Source: Spirodela intermedia (taxonomy: Eukaryota > Streptophyta > Magnoliopsida > Alismatales > Araceae). Taken from it: DNA of 64,000 nt. The translations under genes and the position numbers were made by a program. Positions 1 to 10,715 of the stretch are shown here, piece by piece (position 1 is the stretch's first letter; each line of letters starts with the position of its first letter). The stretch covers positions 4,843,037 through 4,907,036 of the forward strand of contig LR746272.1 in the NCBI GenBank assembly GCA_902729315.2, written 5' to 3'. The notes beneath the pieces are model-generated. The model was given only the letters and a program-made list of their open reading frames with translations. It ran no database searches and was not told where the DNA came from.

Positions 1-1612
1 TATTCATACGAATTTAAAATTTATAAAACTAAAAAATACGAATTTTCAGATATTTAGAAATATTTATAAATAAATATATCAATTATAATTTAATAAAACT
101 TTTAAAAATAGTGGTACTTTTTTGGTTCAATCACAGAGATGTAATATAATATCTGGTAATTATTTAGAATTTTTCTCAAAGAATACTATTTTCTATAAAT
201 TTTATACTAGGAAATAAAAAGGAAATATATTTAAAATTCACAAAAAATAGAAATAAGGGTGCAGATGTCAGGATGATGTCAATGCCCAACGAATGTGAAT
301 CGGATGAAAATAGAGTTCCACCTAGCGATTCTTATGTAAACGATTACATTTAATTAATCAAATTAAGATCTATAAAAGCCAAAAAAATCGTAATTGAATG
401 AAATATATCTTTGTCAATTTAAATCACATAAATTATCACTAAATGAAACAAAAAAGTAAGTTAAAAGTAGGAAAATAAAGTTCTGACATCACGGCAACAA
501 TGCATTAACAATGCACTAGAATCTTGAGCATTCGAGAGGATTGTCGTGTAATGTCCATAGCCTTGAATGCTCTCCTTACACAAAGATGACGTGAACAATC
601 TCTAGATCTCCTTGCGAAGTCTAGAGATCAATGAAATGGGTCGTCGAATCATCTCCAGCTGTTGTCACACGACGGAGCGGAAAAATGGTGGTGTTGCAGC
701 TCTTTGGCAGCTGTCACCCAACGAAGAGGAGCTGGATAGAGGTGAGGTGCGTGTCAAGGAGCTTCATCCTTAGGTCCGTGCAGCAAAAGGAGGCTCTTCA
801 TCACATTTGGTATGCTCTCAGGAGGTAGCGACTCATCTCCTAATTGATCATCCTCTTTCTGATGACAGCTTGTTCGTCGATCAATTAGAGATGCCTTACT
901 CAATAAATTCGTGATCTTTTTATCACGAATCATTTAGTAATTTTAGTAATAATGTTCTATGAATCCTATTGACAAAGATTTTCACTAATGATCTAGCGAT
1001 TCTGGTTGCATAATCCTTCACCGGTGATTTACAGGAAAGTCACGATAATCAAATAAAAAATATGAGTTTTGGCTTTAGGAGGATTCAAACCCACGCCGGT
1101 TGCCAACCCTTTCTGGGGAAGGTGTGATGCATGTTTAGCCCCACATTGATTGTGTGTTGAAGTTTATGGTGAATATATAGTAATATTACATTTTTGATCA
1201 AGTCCCTTTCTCATGCGTGTACGATCACTCCTTGCCTCACAGCTAGCTGGCCACCGATGACGTGGAAGGGGAGTGGTGCACACGTACCCCTATCAGTCCT
1301 AGCCACTTGAGCCCCTACTCGTGGCTCCTCCCCGACTACACTTCCAACCCACTTGTAGGCCCGGCTAGCTGATGGGTCTCCCTTCATTTTGTTTTATTTT
1401 TATTTTTATTTCTTTTTCTTTATTTATCTCAAAAGTAAGATTGTAAAAATCATATAAATTCGTATAAAATCACATAGTTACCCAAAAAATTATATTAATC
1501 AATTAAAAACTACTTTTCACACTTTAACATAAATATAAGTCTATTTATCATGAGTTAAAGCTAAAAATATATTATTTACTAATTATTAACTCATGATAAT
1601 GAAGACTTATCA
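1..1612 (-). mobile_element. LTR-A copy, reverse orientation, cut by window start
   Basis: Reading the minus strand, this begins TGATAAGTCTTCATTATC at 1612 and runs through the same landmarks as ten other copies in the window, such as the AT-rich U3 hairpin, the GC-rich middle and the AT-rich tail. The last bases of the LTR (expected ...GAGTCACGTCA) lie outside the window. The bases just after the LTR start, 1613-1617, read AGGAT and would be one target-site duplication. Whether it is a solo LTR or belongs to an element extending to the left cannot be seen. Confidence 0.85.
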
Positions 1613-1683
1613 AGGATAGAGAGAGGACATATATTAACTACTTGGTACTATGTGCACATGGATGCAAAGACCCAATGTAAAGA

Positions 1684-1870
1684 TATACATATAGATAGAA
1701 AGATAAGGGATATTAGATGTTTTTGCATAGAAGAGATTGCCTCCAATCACAAAGGCAGTGTCCTACTAGAACTTCGAGACACTCAAGATGAATTTAGGTC
1801 ACTAAATATGACTTTTCTTCTAATATCGGGTTCTTAAAAGAGGTCTTCAAGCTACTTGCCACCATCCACT
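1684..1870 (+). repeat. Diverged repeat shared with 13268-13450
   Basis: About 185 bp here match 13268-13450 in the same orientation, including a shared run around the words ATTGCCT, AGGGCAGT and CTAATATCGGGTTCTTAAAA. It joins a decayed gypsy pol at about 1925. I do not recognise a coding function; the short open frame here is probably not a gene. Confidence 0.6.
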
Positions 1871-1923
1871 ACAGTCTCTAGAATTAGTAAGGTCATATAA
1901 TCAAGACAGGTTTTTACAAATAG

Positions 1924-2760
1924 TTGGCCATACCTTTTGGCTTATCCAATGCACTTAGTACATTTATGAGAGTGATGAATCAGGTTCTGAATCTTTTATT
2001 AGTAAATTTGTTGTTATTTATTTTGATGATATTCTTATTTACAATACTACAAAAGAAGAACAAATTAAACATCTCATATCAATGTTTAAAGTGTTGCAAC
2101 ATAATGAATTATGTATTAATTTGAAGAAATGTGACTTCATGACTACTAATGTATTATTCTCGGGATAGATTGTAAGTGAAGATGGCATCAAAGTAAATGA
2201 AGAAAATATTAAAGCTATTAAAGATTGGCCAACACTTACTACAATTCATCATGTTTGATACTTTCATAGTTTGACATCATTTTATAAAAGATTTATCTAA
2301 AATTTAGCTCAATAATGGGTCTAGTTACTGAATGCATGAGAAAAAGTAATCTTAAATGAACTAATGAAACTAATAATAGTTTTACTATAACAAAAGAAAA
2401 ATTATGTTCTGCTCTTATTTTAGCTCTACCAAATTTTGATAAACTATTTGAAGTAGAATGTGATGTAGTTAGCATCAAAGGTGTACTATGACAAGAAGGT
2501 TGGCCAAAACTATTTTTCAACAAAAAAATCTCTAACGCAAGAAAAAATAGACAACATTTGAACTAGAATTTTATGTTGTGGTCCATGCTTGACAAACATA
2601 AGAACACTATTTGATTCAGCAAGAGTTTATTCTATATACTTCTCATGAGGCTCTTAAATTAAACAATAGTCAGACTTCTATTAATATAATATATGCTAAA
2701 TTGTTCTCTTTCATTCAACATTCTACTTTTGTTATTAAAAACAAGTCATGAAAATTAAAT
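1924..2760 (+). pseudogene. Ty3/gypsy reverse transcriptase-RNase H relic
   Basis: The translation opens with a reverse-transcriptase block of the type PFGLSNA-STFMRVMNQVL. A frameshift follows, after which the catalytic YFDDI-type motif is recovered in another frame near 2015-2035. Further on are recognisable KCDF, GI-VNEENIKAIKDWP and RNase H-like pieces. There are many stops and frame changes, so the copy is dead. The wording of the conserved blocks resembles chromovirus-type plant gypsy elements (inference). It continues into the integrase relic downstream. Confidence 0.7.
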
Positions 2761-2829
2761 TGAGTTGTAGACGCTCTTAATAGAAAAACAGCATGTTTGG
2801 TGAACCTGCATGTTGAGATCGCATGATTT

Positions 2830-3214
2830 GACTATCTAAAGAACTATACCTAGAAGATGGGGATTTTTCTCAACAATATATGACATGTATATTCGAAATA
2901 TCAACTAAAAGTTTTCACCTACATGATGGTTTATTATTTCGAGGAACACAACTATCTATTCCTCACAACGTTCTAAGAGAGAAACTAGTACATGAATTTA
3001 GGCTTAGTAGGACACCTTGATCAAGACAAGACCTTACAATCAATTAAAGAATAGTATTATTAATCCAAACTAAAGAAAGATGTAGAAAATTTTATTTGTA
3101 AATATTAGGTTTGTCAAATCTATGAGAGACAAAGTCAAAATACTGAATTATACACTCTATTATTGATTCCACAACATCCATGAGCTAATATTTTATGGAC
3201 TTTATATTAAGTCT
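2830..3214 (+). pseudogene. Gypsy integrase N-terminal relic
   Basis: Decayed sequence between the RNase H relic and the insertion at about 3.2 kb. Short pieces match the zinc-binding and early core region of gypsy integrases, with the core apparently reaching the stretch before the first catalytic Asp. Stops are frequent. The reading breaks off at about 3214 and resumes near 3816 with the next integrase words, which implies an insertion between. Confidence 0.5.
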
Positions 3215-3815
3215 ATTGTCAACATAGAGAAGGGTTAAAATTTCCACATTGGGAAATGGGGCAAGTCCAAGTTCTATCACTTCTAGAGCCTATGCTCCGA
3301 CAATTGAACCTAGGTCGGTCAAGCTGGAAATTGTGTCTAGTCAATGCTGAGGAGAAAGATTCATTTCAGTGTAAACATAATCAAGGAGAGGGACACTCTA
3401 AATCTCCATTGGAAAAGGATCCTAACGGACTACAAGCCCTAGCTTTTAAGTTGAAGAAAGAAGTTCCCCTGGAATAGAAAGATATTGCACTTCAAAATCG
3501 TTACAAGAAGCATTGCAAGCACAACTTCCTTTCTGGGCAAACCAAACCCAAAAAGCAACTCCCCCCTGGCTAGCCTTGCAAGAGCGGGTGTGCAGGAGAA
3601 TAGAACTTAGCACACTTAAATCAAACAAAGGTATAGCATTACCTAAAGTATATGACACTACTCCTAAAAGAGTTTCCATGACAGAACCAATAGTGAACTT
3701 AATATAGTCAGCCCCTATACAATAAGCATATTTCAATAAGAATCTCATAACAATCAATGAAATAATTTCACAGTCAACAACTTGAGTTATTAACCTCATA
3801 GTCAATAACTCCATT
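3215..3815. other. Unidentified insertion of about 600 bp inside the gypsy integrase relic
   Basis: The integrase reading stops at about 3210 and continues at about 3816, where I read VIVNRFSKIMHFI-type sequence that normally follows about 15 residues later. The sequence between has other composition and holds overlapping short open frames on both strands (about 73 codons forward, 136 reverse). I recognise neither. No terminal inverted repeats or target duplication were confirmed by eye. Confidence 0.45.
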
Positions 3816-4660
3816 GTTGTGATCGTTAATAGATTTTCAAAAATAATGCATTTCATTACACGTAAAAAGACAAATGATACAAGTCAGGTAATAAATCACT
3901 TCTTCAAAAAAATTGTTCATCTATATGAAATTTATGAGTTAATTATATTTGATAGAGATTCTAAGTTTATATCTCACTTCTGACAAACTATTTGGAAAAT
4001 ATTTGATAATTTTTTTTAATTCAATAATACTAGTCATCTAGAAATTGATAGCCAAACTAAAGTTATAAATAGAACTCTTGGCAATTTGATTCATTGAATT
4101 TTATGTGAAAAGCCAAAAGAATAGGATTATGATTTAGCTTAAGTAGAGTTTACTTATAATTTAATGGTTAATTATTTGACTAACTAATCTCTATTTTCAA
4201 TAGTATATTATTTTCCTCTAATAATTTTATTAGGTCTATTACAAGTACCGAGGTCAGTTGGAACTAGTAAAATTATAAACAATATGATAGATCATATCAA
4301 AATACTTCATGAATGTGTGATACACAATTTCACAATAAATTATAAGAAATATAAGACATCAGTAGATAAAAAAAGAAGGAAAACAATATTTGAAGTTAGA
4401 GACAAAGCTATGGTGTACCTTCATAAAGAACGATTCCTAACAAGTAACTATAATGAGTTGAAGCCAAAGAAATATAAACCATATCAAGTTCTATAGAAAA
4501 TCAATGACAAAATATACCTTATTGAGCTCCCACTTAATATAACTATTTCACCCACATTCAATATTAGTGACATATATGAGTATTATGATGATTCAAATGA
4601 AGACTTGAGGATGAGTTATCTTGAAGAAGGAGAGACTGATGTAGTCAAAGACATAAGTTG
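3816..4660 (+). pseudogene. Gypsy integrase core and C-terminal relic
   Basis: Readable pieces in order are RFSKIMHFI, the second catalytic Asp region (IIFDRDSKFIS), the TKVINRTLGNL block around the catalytic Glu, and a C-terminal block LKPKKYKPYQVL followed by INDKIYLIELP and FNISDIYEYYDD. The last block is the usual C-terminal domain of plant gypsy integrases. Several stops interrupt the frame. It belongs to the same dead element as the reverse transcriptase at 1.9 kb. Confidence 0.7.
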
Positions 4661-4689
4661 AGCTCTCAACATCTAATTTAGGTCCAATT

Positions 4690-5290
4690 ATCTTTAATTT
4701 AGGCCATAAAGTGAAGAGTGCTGAGAAGGGGGCCCACATATGTGACTAGTGGATTGTAGGTTCAAAAAATAATATTTTATTTCTTACTTTATATTCTTTC
4801 ACTTCTAGAAGTCACTTTATGTCCCTTTTCTTCTAGAAGAGATTTTAGTATGATTAGTTTGTACCTAATATCTATTTAAGATCTTTAACTGTCAAAGTAC
4901 GTACCCAAGATTTGTTTAGCATCTCTATTTGTGAGAGTTTATTTAAGGTCATTTCAGAGTTTGTAAGAGTATTTCCAAAAGATCTATCTAAGATCTCAAT
5001 CTGTTAGAGTTTATTTGGGTCATTTTAAAGCTAGTCACACTCTATTTAGGATCTTTCTTTTGGAAGCACCCCACCTTCTTTCTAAGCCTATATAAAGGTC
5101 ATCATTGTAACTTGAGGTCCTCACTTTTTAGTTGAATCAGTTTTCTCCAATATAAAAATCTTTTTCTTTTGTTTGTGAATTCAGACACCTCTTTGTGGAT
5201 TCAAAAGGTTGAAGACTCCGAATTTATGGATTTAGAGGTTGGTTTCTTCCCTAAGATTGAGGCTTTATAGATTCAAGCCCTATATGTTAT
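4690..5290 (+). mobile_element. Probable 3' LTR of the decayed gypsy element
   Basis: An AT-rich noncoding stretch directly after the pol C-terminus, with repeated variants of TTTAGGATCTTT and a TATA box (TATATAAAG) at 5089-5097, as expected for an LTR promoter. Exact ends were not fixed because the partner LTR is not recognised in the window. It abuts the decarboxylase exon relic at about 5.3 kb. Confidence 0.5.
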
Positions 5291-5324
5291 TTATCTTCTG
5301 CATTACTGCTGTGTCACAATCATT

Positions 5325-5560
5325 GGTCAAACGAGTGATGTTGATGCCGTTGTTGTTGTTCAGTTCCTCTAGCGGCCTCCAATTCGTTGCGTTCGCCTCC
5401 ACCTCACCGTCCAAACCAACGCAACGTGGCCGCATGCAGAAACAGACGAGAGGGAATCGCAGGACCATCACCTTGAGGTCCCAGGCCATAAAGACATTGC
5501 TCAGGCAGTGTGACTACTGGTTCGCTGAACAGGTGTATCACAATCAAAAAGTATTGTAGA
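5325..5560 (-). pseudogene. Aromatic amino acid decarboxylase exon 2 relic
   Basis: On the minus strand the stretch reads RFPLVCFCMRPRCVGLDGE followed by EANATNWRPLEELNNN. This aligns with residues from about 427 to 470 of the intact decarboxylase at 7205-8860. Nucleotide similarity extends upstream to about 5555 (matching the region around the NLQSH codons), with a deletion of roughly 60 bases in between. The N-terminal exon is absent and there are frame breaks, so it is a dead fragment. It shows that a further decarboxylase copy once lay in reverse orientation left of the inverted repeat. Confidence 0.75.
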
Positions 5561-6804
5561 TTTTGATATTGTCTGAACAATCTCAACATTGAAAACACTT
5601 TTTACGGCTATGACTCAATATGGCAGTCCAACTAATGGTCCTATCAAATCTCCCATTTTTCTCTTTAACCTATTAAAGAAGTTTCATTGAAGATCCCCAG
5701 ATATATAGGGGAACATCTTTAAGTAAAATTATGTTAAAGCATGCGATGGGGATGCGACTAAAGATCCTAGTTGGATTTATGGATCACCCCAAAATCAGAC
5801 ATGGAAATATTACCACATATACCCCGAAGGTTCTTTAAGATCGTGACTCGGCCTATAAAGCCATTCAAACCTAAATCTTCTTAAGCTCTCTACTTCTTGA
5901 ATGACTACGCTTTCTTGCGGTGGGACTCCGCCAACGCCACTCGCTTTAGTGAACGTTCTGTCAAGGCGGAGGTACAACACGACAGCTTAGATGGATCTTT
6001 TCGCTGTGAAGACTGAACGGTTCTCTTCAGGCTTATCCACAAAAATCTGGCCAGGTCATCGCGTGGAACCGTCGTGTAGACTTAGGATAATTTACAATGA
6101 ATGAGGTTGGTGGAGTCTCCTGGCAAGAAAGCACACGCACAGTCGTTCAAGAAATCGAGAGATTTCGAAGGTTCGGGTTTGAATAGGCTGAGTCAGGGTG
6201 TTCAAGAATATTCGTTATATATGTTGCAATATTTCCGTCTAATTATGACTTGATCCAAAAATCGAACTAGGATTTGTAGCCATATCTTGTTAGAAAGTGA
6301 TGCAAACCTCATTCTTATTTTAAGTTAAGCTCAATAGTCTTATGTAATTTTTCGTGTGCATATATAACGGAATGTAGTGCATAAATCGGCGTACTACACC
6401 CTCCCCCTCCATTACACCGGCATTTGAACTGGTAAACGGCGGAATAACCAAGTACCTCGTCAACAACCCACTATTTGCATCGATCCCAAGTCCCAACAGA
6501 AAGTAAATGCTGGGTGACGAAATTGACGCATTAGATTATAACGAAAATAATGTACATCTTGTTGACAGTGTCGCCACATTTTATATACCGATAGAGCGCG
6601 TGCATAACCCCCCACTGGTCTTTAGTTCTATCCTACGGCGTATTTCTTTCAAATGTTATCTGCTATCAAGAAACAGAAAGGAAAGCAAAAACTCTAAAGC
6701 CACAAGGAAAGAAAGAGTGTGGCAAGGCGTGATGTGCTTTTACCGACAAGGAAACTGTTTGAGAAGTTTTCTTTTATTTCGATGAATAAAACTCAAAGAC
6801 CAGA
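5561..6804. other. Intergenic, no gene recognised
   Basis: I see no convincing gene. Positions 5760-5830 share a stretch around GGATTTATGGATCA and AAATCAGACAT with 21415-21490 in the same orientation. An open frame of 92 codons at 6507-6785 has no family I recognise and is probably chance. The left arm of the inverted repeat starts at 6805. Confidence 0.5.
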
Positions 6805-7068
6805 AGGCCAATCGGCACGCCAGAGGACCAGGTGAAGCCGACGCTTCCGGTCACCAACCACCCGGTCTTCATGCGACGCCGCCATAGGAAGCTGCCTGGC
6901 GCAAATAGGTCTATTGATAAGGAAAAAAATAAGCCGTCGATACCTACCATCCTACCATGCAGACGAGTCTTGGCGGCTGCTCACCACCAAGAAGGAGTCC
7001 GGCACCTCCTGTGCTCCGAGTCAAACCTTGCTGTTTCGTCGATACTGAGTCTTCTACACGATTCTCCC

Positions 7069-7076
7069 TATTTAAG
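7069..7076 (+). promoter_or_regulatory. TATA box of decarboxylase copy 1
   Basis: TATTTAAG lies 129 bp upstream of the ATG, in a C-rich context typical of a plant core promoter. It would place transcription start near 7100 (inference). The whole upstream 400 bp is inside the inverted repeat, so copy 2 has the same element. Confidence 0.6.
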
Positions 7077-7204
7077 GCAGCCTTCGTCCAGCGCTGAAGT
7101 CACAACCCCAGCGTTCCATCCCTGGTCGCTCTATACCTCCCTGTCTCTCCCACACCATTTCCCAGACAGTTGTCCAGAGGCTCTCCCTCCCGTGAGGAGT
7201 AGAG

Positions 7205-8860
7205 ATGGGAAGCCTCGACGCTAACTGCATCGCGTCTCCCAGAGGGTTCAGCCCTCTGGATATCGACGATTTCCGGCAGCAGGCCCATCAGACCGTCGAA
7301 TTCATCTGCGAGTACTACAAGGGCATCGAGAGCCACCCCGTCGTCCCCCAGGTGGAGCCCGGCTATCTCCGCCGTCTCCTCCCCGAGACCCCCTCCGCCC
7401 AGCCCATGCCGTTCGCCAAAGTGCTGAGCGAGGTCCAGGCCACCGTCCTCCCCGGCATGACCCACTGGACCAACCCCAACTTCTTCGCCTACTTCCCCGC
7501 CACGCTGTCGTCCGCCGCCCTGTGCGGCGACCTGCTGGCCTCCGCCCTCAACCCCGTGGCCTTCAACTGGCTCTCCTCGCCCGCCGTCACCGAGCTGGAG
7601 AGCCTCACGTTGGACTGGCTGGCCCAGCTGATCCGACTCCCCAAGGGCTTCCTCTTCTCCGCCGGCGGCGGCGGGGTGCTCCAGGCCACCACCAGCGAGG
7701 CCGTGCTGTGCACCCTGGTGGCGGCCCGGAAGATGGTGCTGGAGCGCGCCGGCCACGACGGCGCCGACAAGCTCGTGGTCTACGCCTCCGACCAGACCCA
7801 CTCCACCTTCGCCAAGGCCTGCAAGATCGCCGGCATCGCACCCGCCAACATCCGGATCATTCCCACGGCCCGGGAAGACTTGTTCTCGCTTCGACCCGAC
7901 TCGCTGCGGGCCGCCATGGAGGCTGACGCGGCGGCCGGCCTGCTCCCCGCCTACGTGTGCGCCACGGTCGGCACCACCTCCTCCACCGCCGTCGACCCGG
8001 TGGCGCAGCTGGCCGAGGTGGCCGGCCGCTTCGGCGCCTGGGTGCACGTCGACGCGGCGTACGCGGGCAGCGCCTGCGTCTGCCCCGAGTTCCGCCACCA
8101 TCTGGACGGGGTCGACCGGGTCGACTCCATCAGCATGAGCCCCCACAAGTGGCTGCTCACGGGGCTCGACTGCTGCTGCCTCTGGGTGCGGGACCGCGCC
8201 CGGCTCACCACCTCGCTCTCCACGGATCCCGAGTACCTCAAGAACCGCGCCACCGAGTCCGGGCTCGTCGTCGACTACAAGGACTGGCAGGTACGGCCCT
8301 CTTCCTTCCCTCACCGCTCTCCAACAGCGAAAAACTCCGTGTTCTGCGGGAATTCCCATCGATTCCCGATTCAAATCTCCGTATCTCCCCTTCCAACGCA
8401 GCTCACATCTAAAGTCTGACCTCTTTTCTTCTGCCAACAGATCGGCACCGGCCGGCGGTTCAGAGCACTGAAGCTGTTCATGGTGATGAGGTGCTACGGC
8501 ACCGCGAACCTGCAGTCGCACATCCGGAGCGACGTCCGGATGGCCCGGGGCTTCGAGGAGATGGTCGCCGCCGACACCCGGTTCGAGGTCGTCGTCCCGC
8601 GGCGGTTCGCTCTCGTCTGCTTCCGCATGCGGCCGCGCCGCGCCGGTGCGGACGGCGAGGCGGAGGCGGACGCAGCGAACCGAAGGCTGCTGGAGGAGGT
8701 GAACAACAGCGGCGGGATCTACGCCACTCATACGGTCATCGGCGGGATCTACGTCATCCGCTTCGCGGTGGGCACTACGCTGACCGAGGAGCGGCACGTC
8801 AAGGCGGCCTGGGAGCTCTTCCGGGCCAAAGCCGACGCCGCCTGGGAAGCAGCCCAGTGA
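7205..8860 (+). CDS. Aromatic L-amino acid decarboxylase (tyrosine/tryptophan decarboxylase family), copy 1
   Basis: PLP-dependent group II decarboxylase that converts aromatic amino acids (tyrosine, DOPA or tryptophan) to amines; cytosolic in plants. Exon 1 is 7205-8290 (362 codons), the intron 8291-8440 has GT and AG ends in phase 0, and exon 2 is 8441-8860 with TGA. The product is 501 residues, normal for the family. Visible landmarks are the MGSLD start, VEPGYLR near residue 50, His199 (DQTHS) that stacks on PLP, Asp283 in HVDAAYAG, the PLP-binding Lys315 in SPHKW, and Tyr358 in VVDYKDW. That Tyr marks true decarboxylases, since acetaldehyde synthases of this family have Phe there. The exon join reads DWQ-IGTGRRFRALKL. 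GC is very high compared with the surroundings. Tyrosine versus tryptophan preference is not settled. The C-terminal GGIYVIRFAVG and LTEERHV words are intact, so it looks functional. Confidence 0.95.
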
Positions 8861-9148
8861 TCCCGCGTTGTTACGGCCGAGTTTTTATCCACGGTTCGAC
8901 CTTGCAAAACCCTGGATGGGACCGTCGCCAAAGGCTTGCAATGAGTCGACCTCAAGGATCGATAAAAATCCATGTGGACGCTGCCTGAGGAGAGATTTCC
9001 GCTGTCGTACTACTGTGCGATGTGGGCAGACGTACACACATTTTTTTAGATTCAACGGGTGTAAAGGCGTATGAGCATATGGTTTTGTCCATAATTACCG
9101 GATAATTTTCAATTCAATACTGTTTTTCCCCTTGCAAGTACCGGATAA

Positions 9149-9165
9149 TGTGTGTGTGTGTGTGT

Positions 9166-9197
<32 letters not shown>
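9149..9197. repeat. TG/GA compound microsatellite
   Basis: A run of TG repeats passes directly into GA repeats. The mirror copy in the right arm is at about 18643-18691. In the diverged inverted copy of this unit in the spacer, the matching place (15249-15488) has grown to a 240-bp CA-rich tract. Confidence 0.9.
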
Positions 9198-10610
9198 CGG
9201 GAAAAACGGACTTGCAGGTGATTCTTACTTGTGCACCCAAATCAGAAAACTGATTCCTCTGAAAGGGGAGGATCACGAGAAAAGCCATTTCCTGAACGGA
9301 AACGCTACAATGGTGTGTTAACAAAATGGACGATTTGCACTTTACAAATGCTCTTCGGATCAGTCGGCGTAATCGGGTGACCTCGATGCAAATGGGGTGG
9401 CTTGAGTCAGGGTAATTCCCGTAGAAAGTTTGAAGCTTCGGTGCTGGAGAATCGTTGTTCTGGATCATTTCTTTCAGCATGTTCTTCGTGCAGTTGTCCC
9501 ATCTGGAGGACAAGTCTATTTAACGTCGTTGAGGAGGCCTGGAAGTGGGGGCTCGCCTGCGTGTTGGGCGGACGATGAGCGCCAACTTCGTCGTTGAGAG
9601 AGAGAGAGATAACGAGTTGCAACTTTGTTGAAAGGGAGGGCACAGGTAAGCGTGGGTGTGTAGATATTTATGCATGTATTGGACGAGAAAAACGGATATT
9701 TTAGTTCCGATCTCGTGCGCGGGAACGGAGACCAGAGAAGCCGAGTTTTGGAAGTCGTTTTGTACTCAAATTGTTGTTTCCCAGTCAAAGAAGCGCGAGC
9801 CATTGTCATAAGGAAACATTTACCCACCTGCCGCGGCTGCGAGACCTCGTGGCGGCGGCGTTACTGTCGTCTCGGTTCTGAAGGTTCTCATGAAGCCACA
9901 CGCGTAATAATGAAGACGGCAGCCATTGACTGGGCACGCGGAGACAGGAAGGCGACATCAACGAAGGATCAGTTTTCTCTATTGATAAACCTTAGGGCTC
10001 CCATATTATTCGAGCGCTGCTGAAGTCATCAGATATTTTTCACCCAAATGCTAAACCAGACAATCCAAAAAGGCTTAGGAAAGTAGAGGGGGAGGGCGTG
10101 GGGGGGGAAACGCGAGGGGCGTATGGAGGTAGGGTGAGCGTTGTACAGAATGATCGGCGGTGGGTAGATTTATCATGCTATGCTACCTTTCATTTGCCTT
10201 GCTAACATATCATGGTTCAGATGGAGGTTTTCATTTGCCTGGTCTATATCATTTGCTGACGTGGGTTTCAGAGTTTGCCCAGTAGATGGTCGGCATATTA
10301 AGAAAAATTGATTGATCTATACGAGAAACTCACGGAAGCTTTCTCGTAATTTTAAAAATATCCTATAACAAGTGTCAGAAAACAGTTTTTTTCCAGTCTT
10401 AATGTACCTTTCGATTGTACACGAAAAATAATTTATCAATTTTCTTAGCAAATGTTTGTCGTTTCATAGACACTTGAGTTTGTACCAATTCTGATATAAT
10501 CAGCTCGACTTTTTCGCCGGTATACACCCTTTCGGTAGCATACACCAGACGAATCACTCTGACGGTTTGTGCGAACTGATGCCTAGGGTCAACTGGGAGA
10601 GGAGAACGAG

Positions 10611-10715
10611 AGCGAGCGAGAGAGAGAGAGAGAGAGAGAGAGAACGGTGCTGGCCTTTTCTATGCAGATGTGGAGACCGGGGTAAGAGGGGTAGAGGAAG
10701 AGAGAGAGAGAGAGG
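10611..10715. repeat. GA microsatellites
   Basis: Two GA-rich tracts (10611-10642 and about 10697-10720). The first differs in length by 2 bp from its partner in the right arm and is the only length change noticed between the arms. Confidence 0.85.

Noticed and set aside
7100-8797. 565-codon antisense open frame over decarboxylase copy 1 (and its mirror at 19043-20740)
   Set aside because: It is the shadow of a GC-rich gene whose third positions are mostly G or C, so the antisense strand lacks stops. Its Gly/Ala/Arg/His-rich product has no domain, and it ignores the intron.
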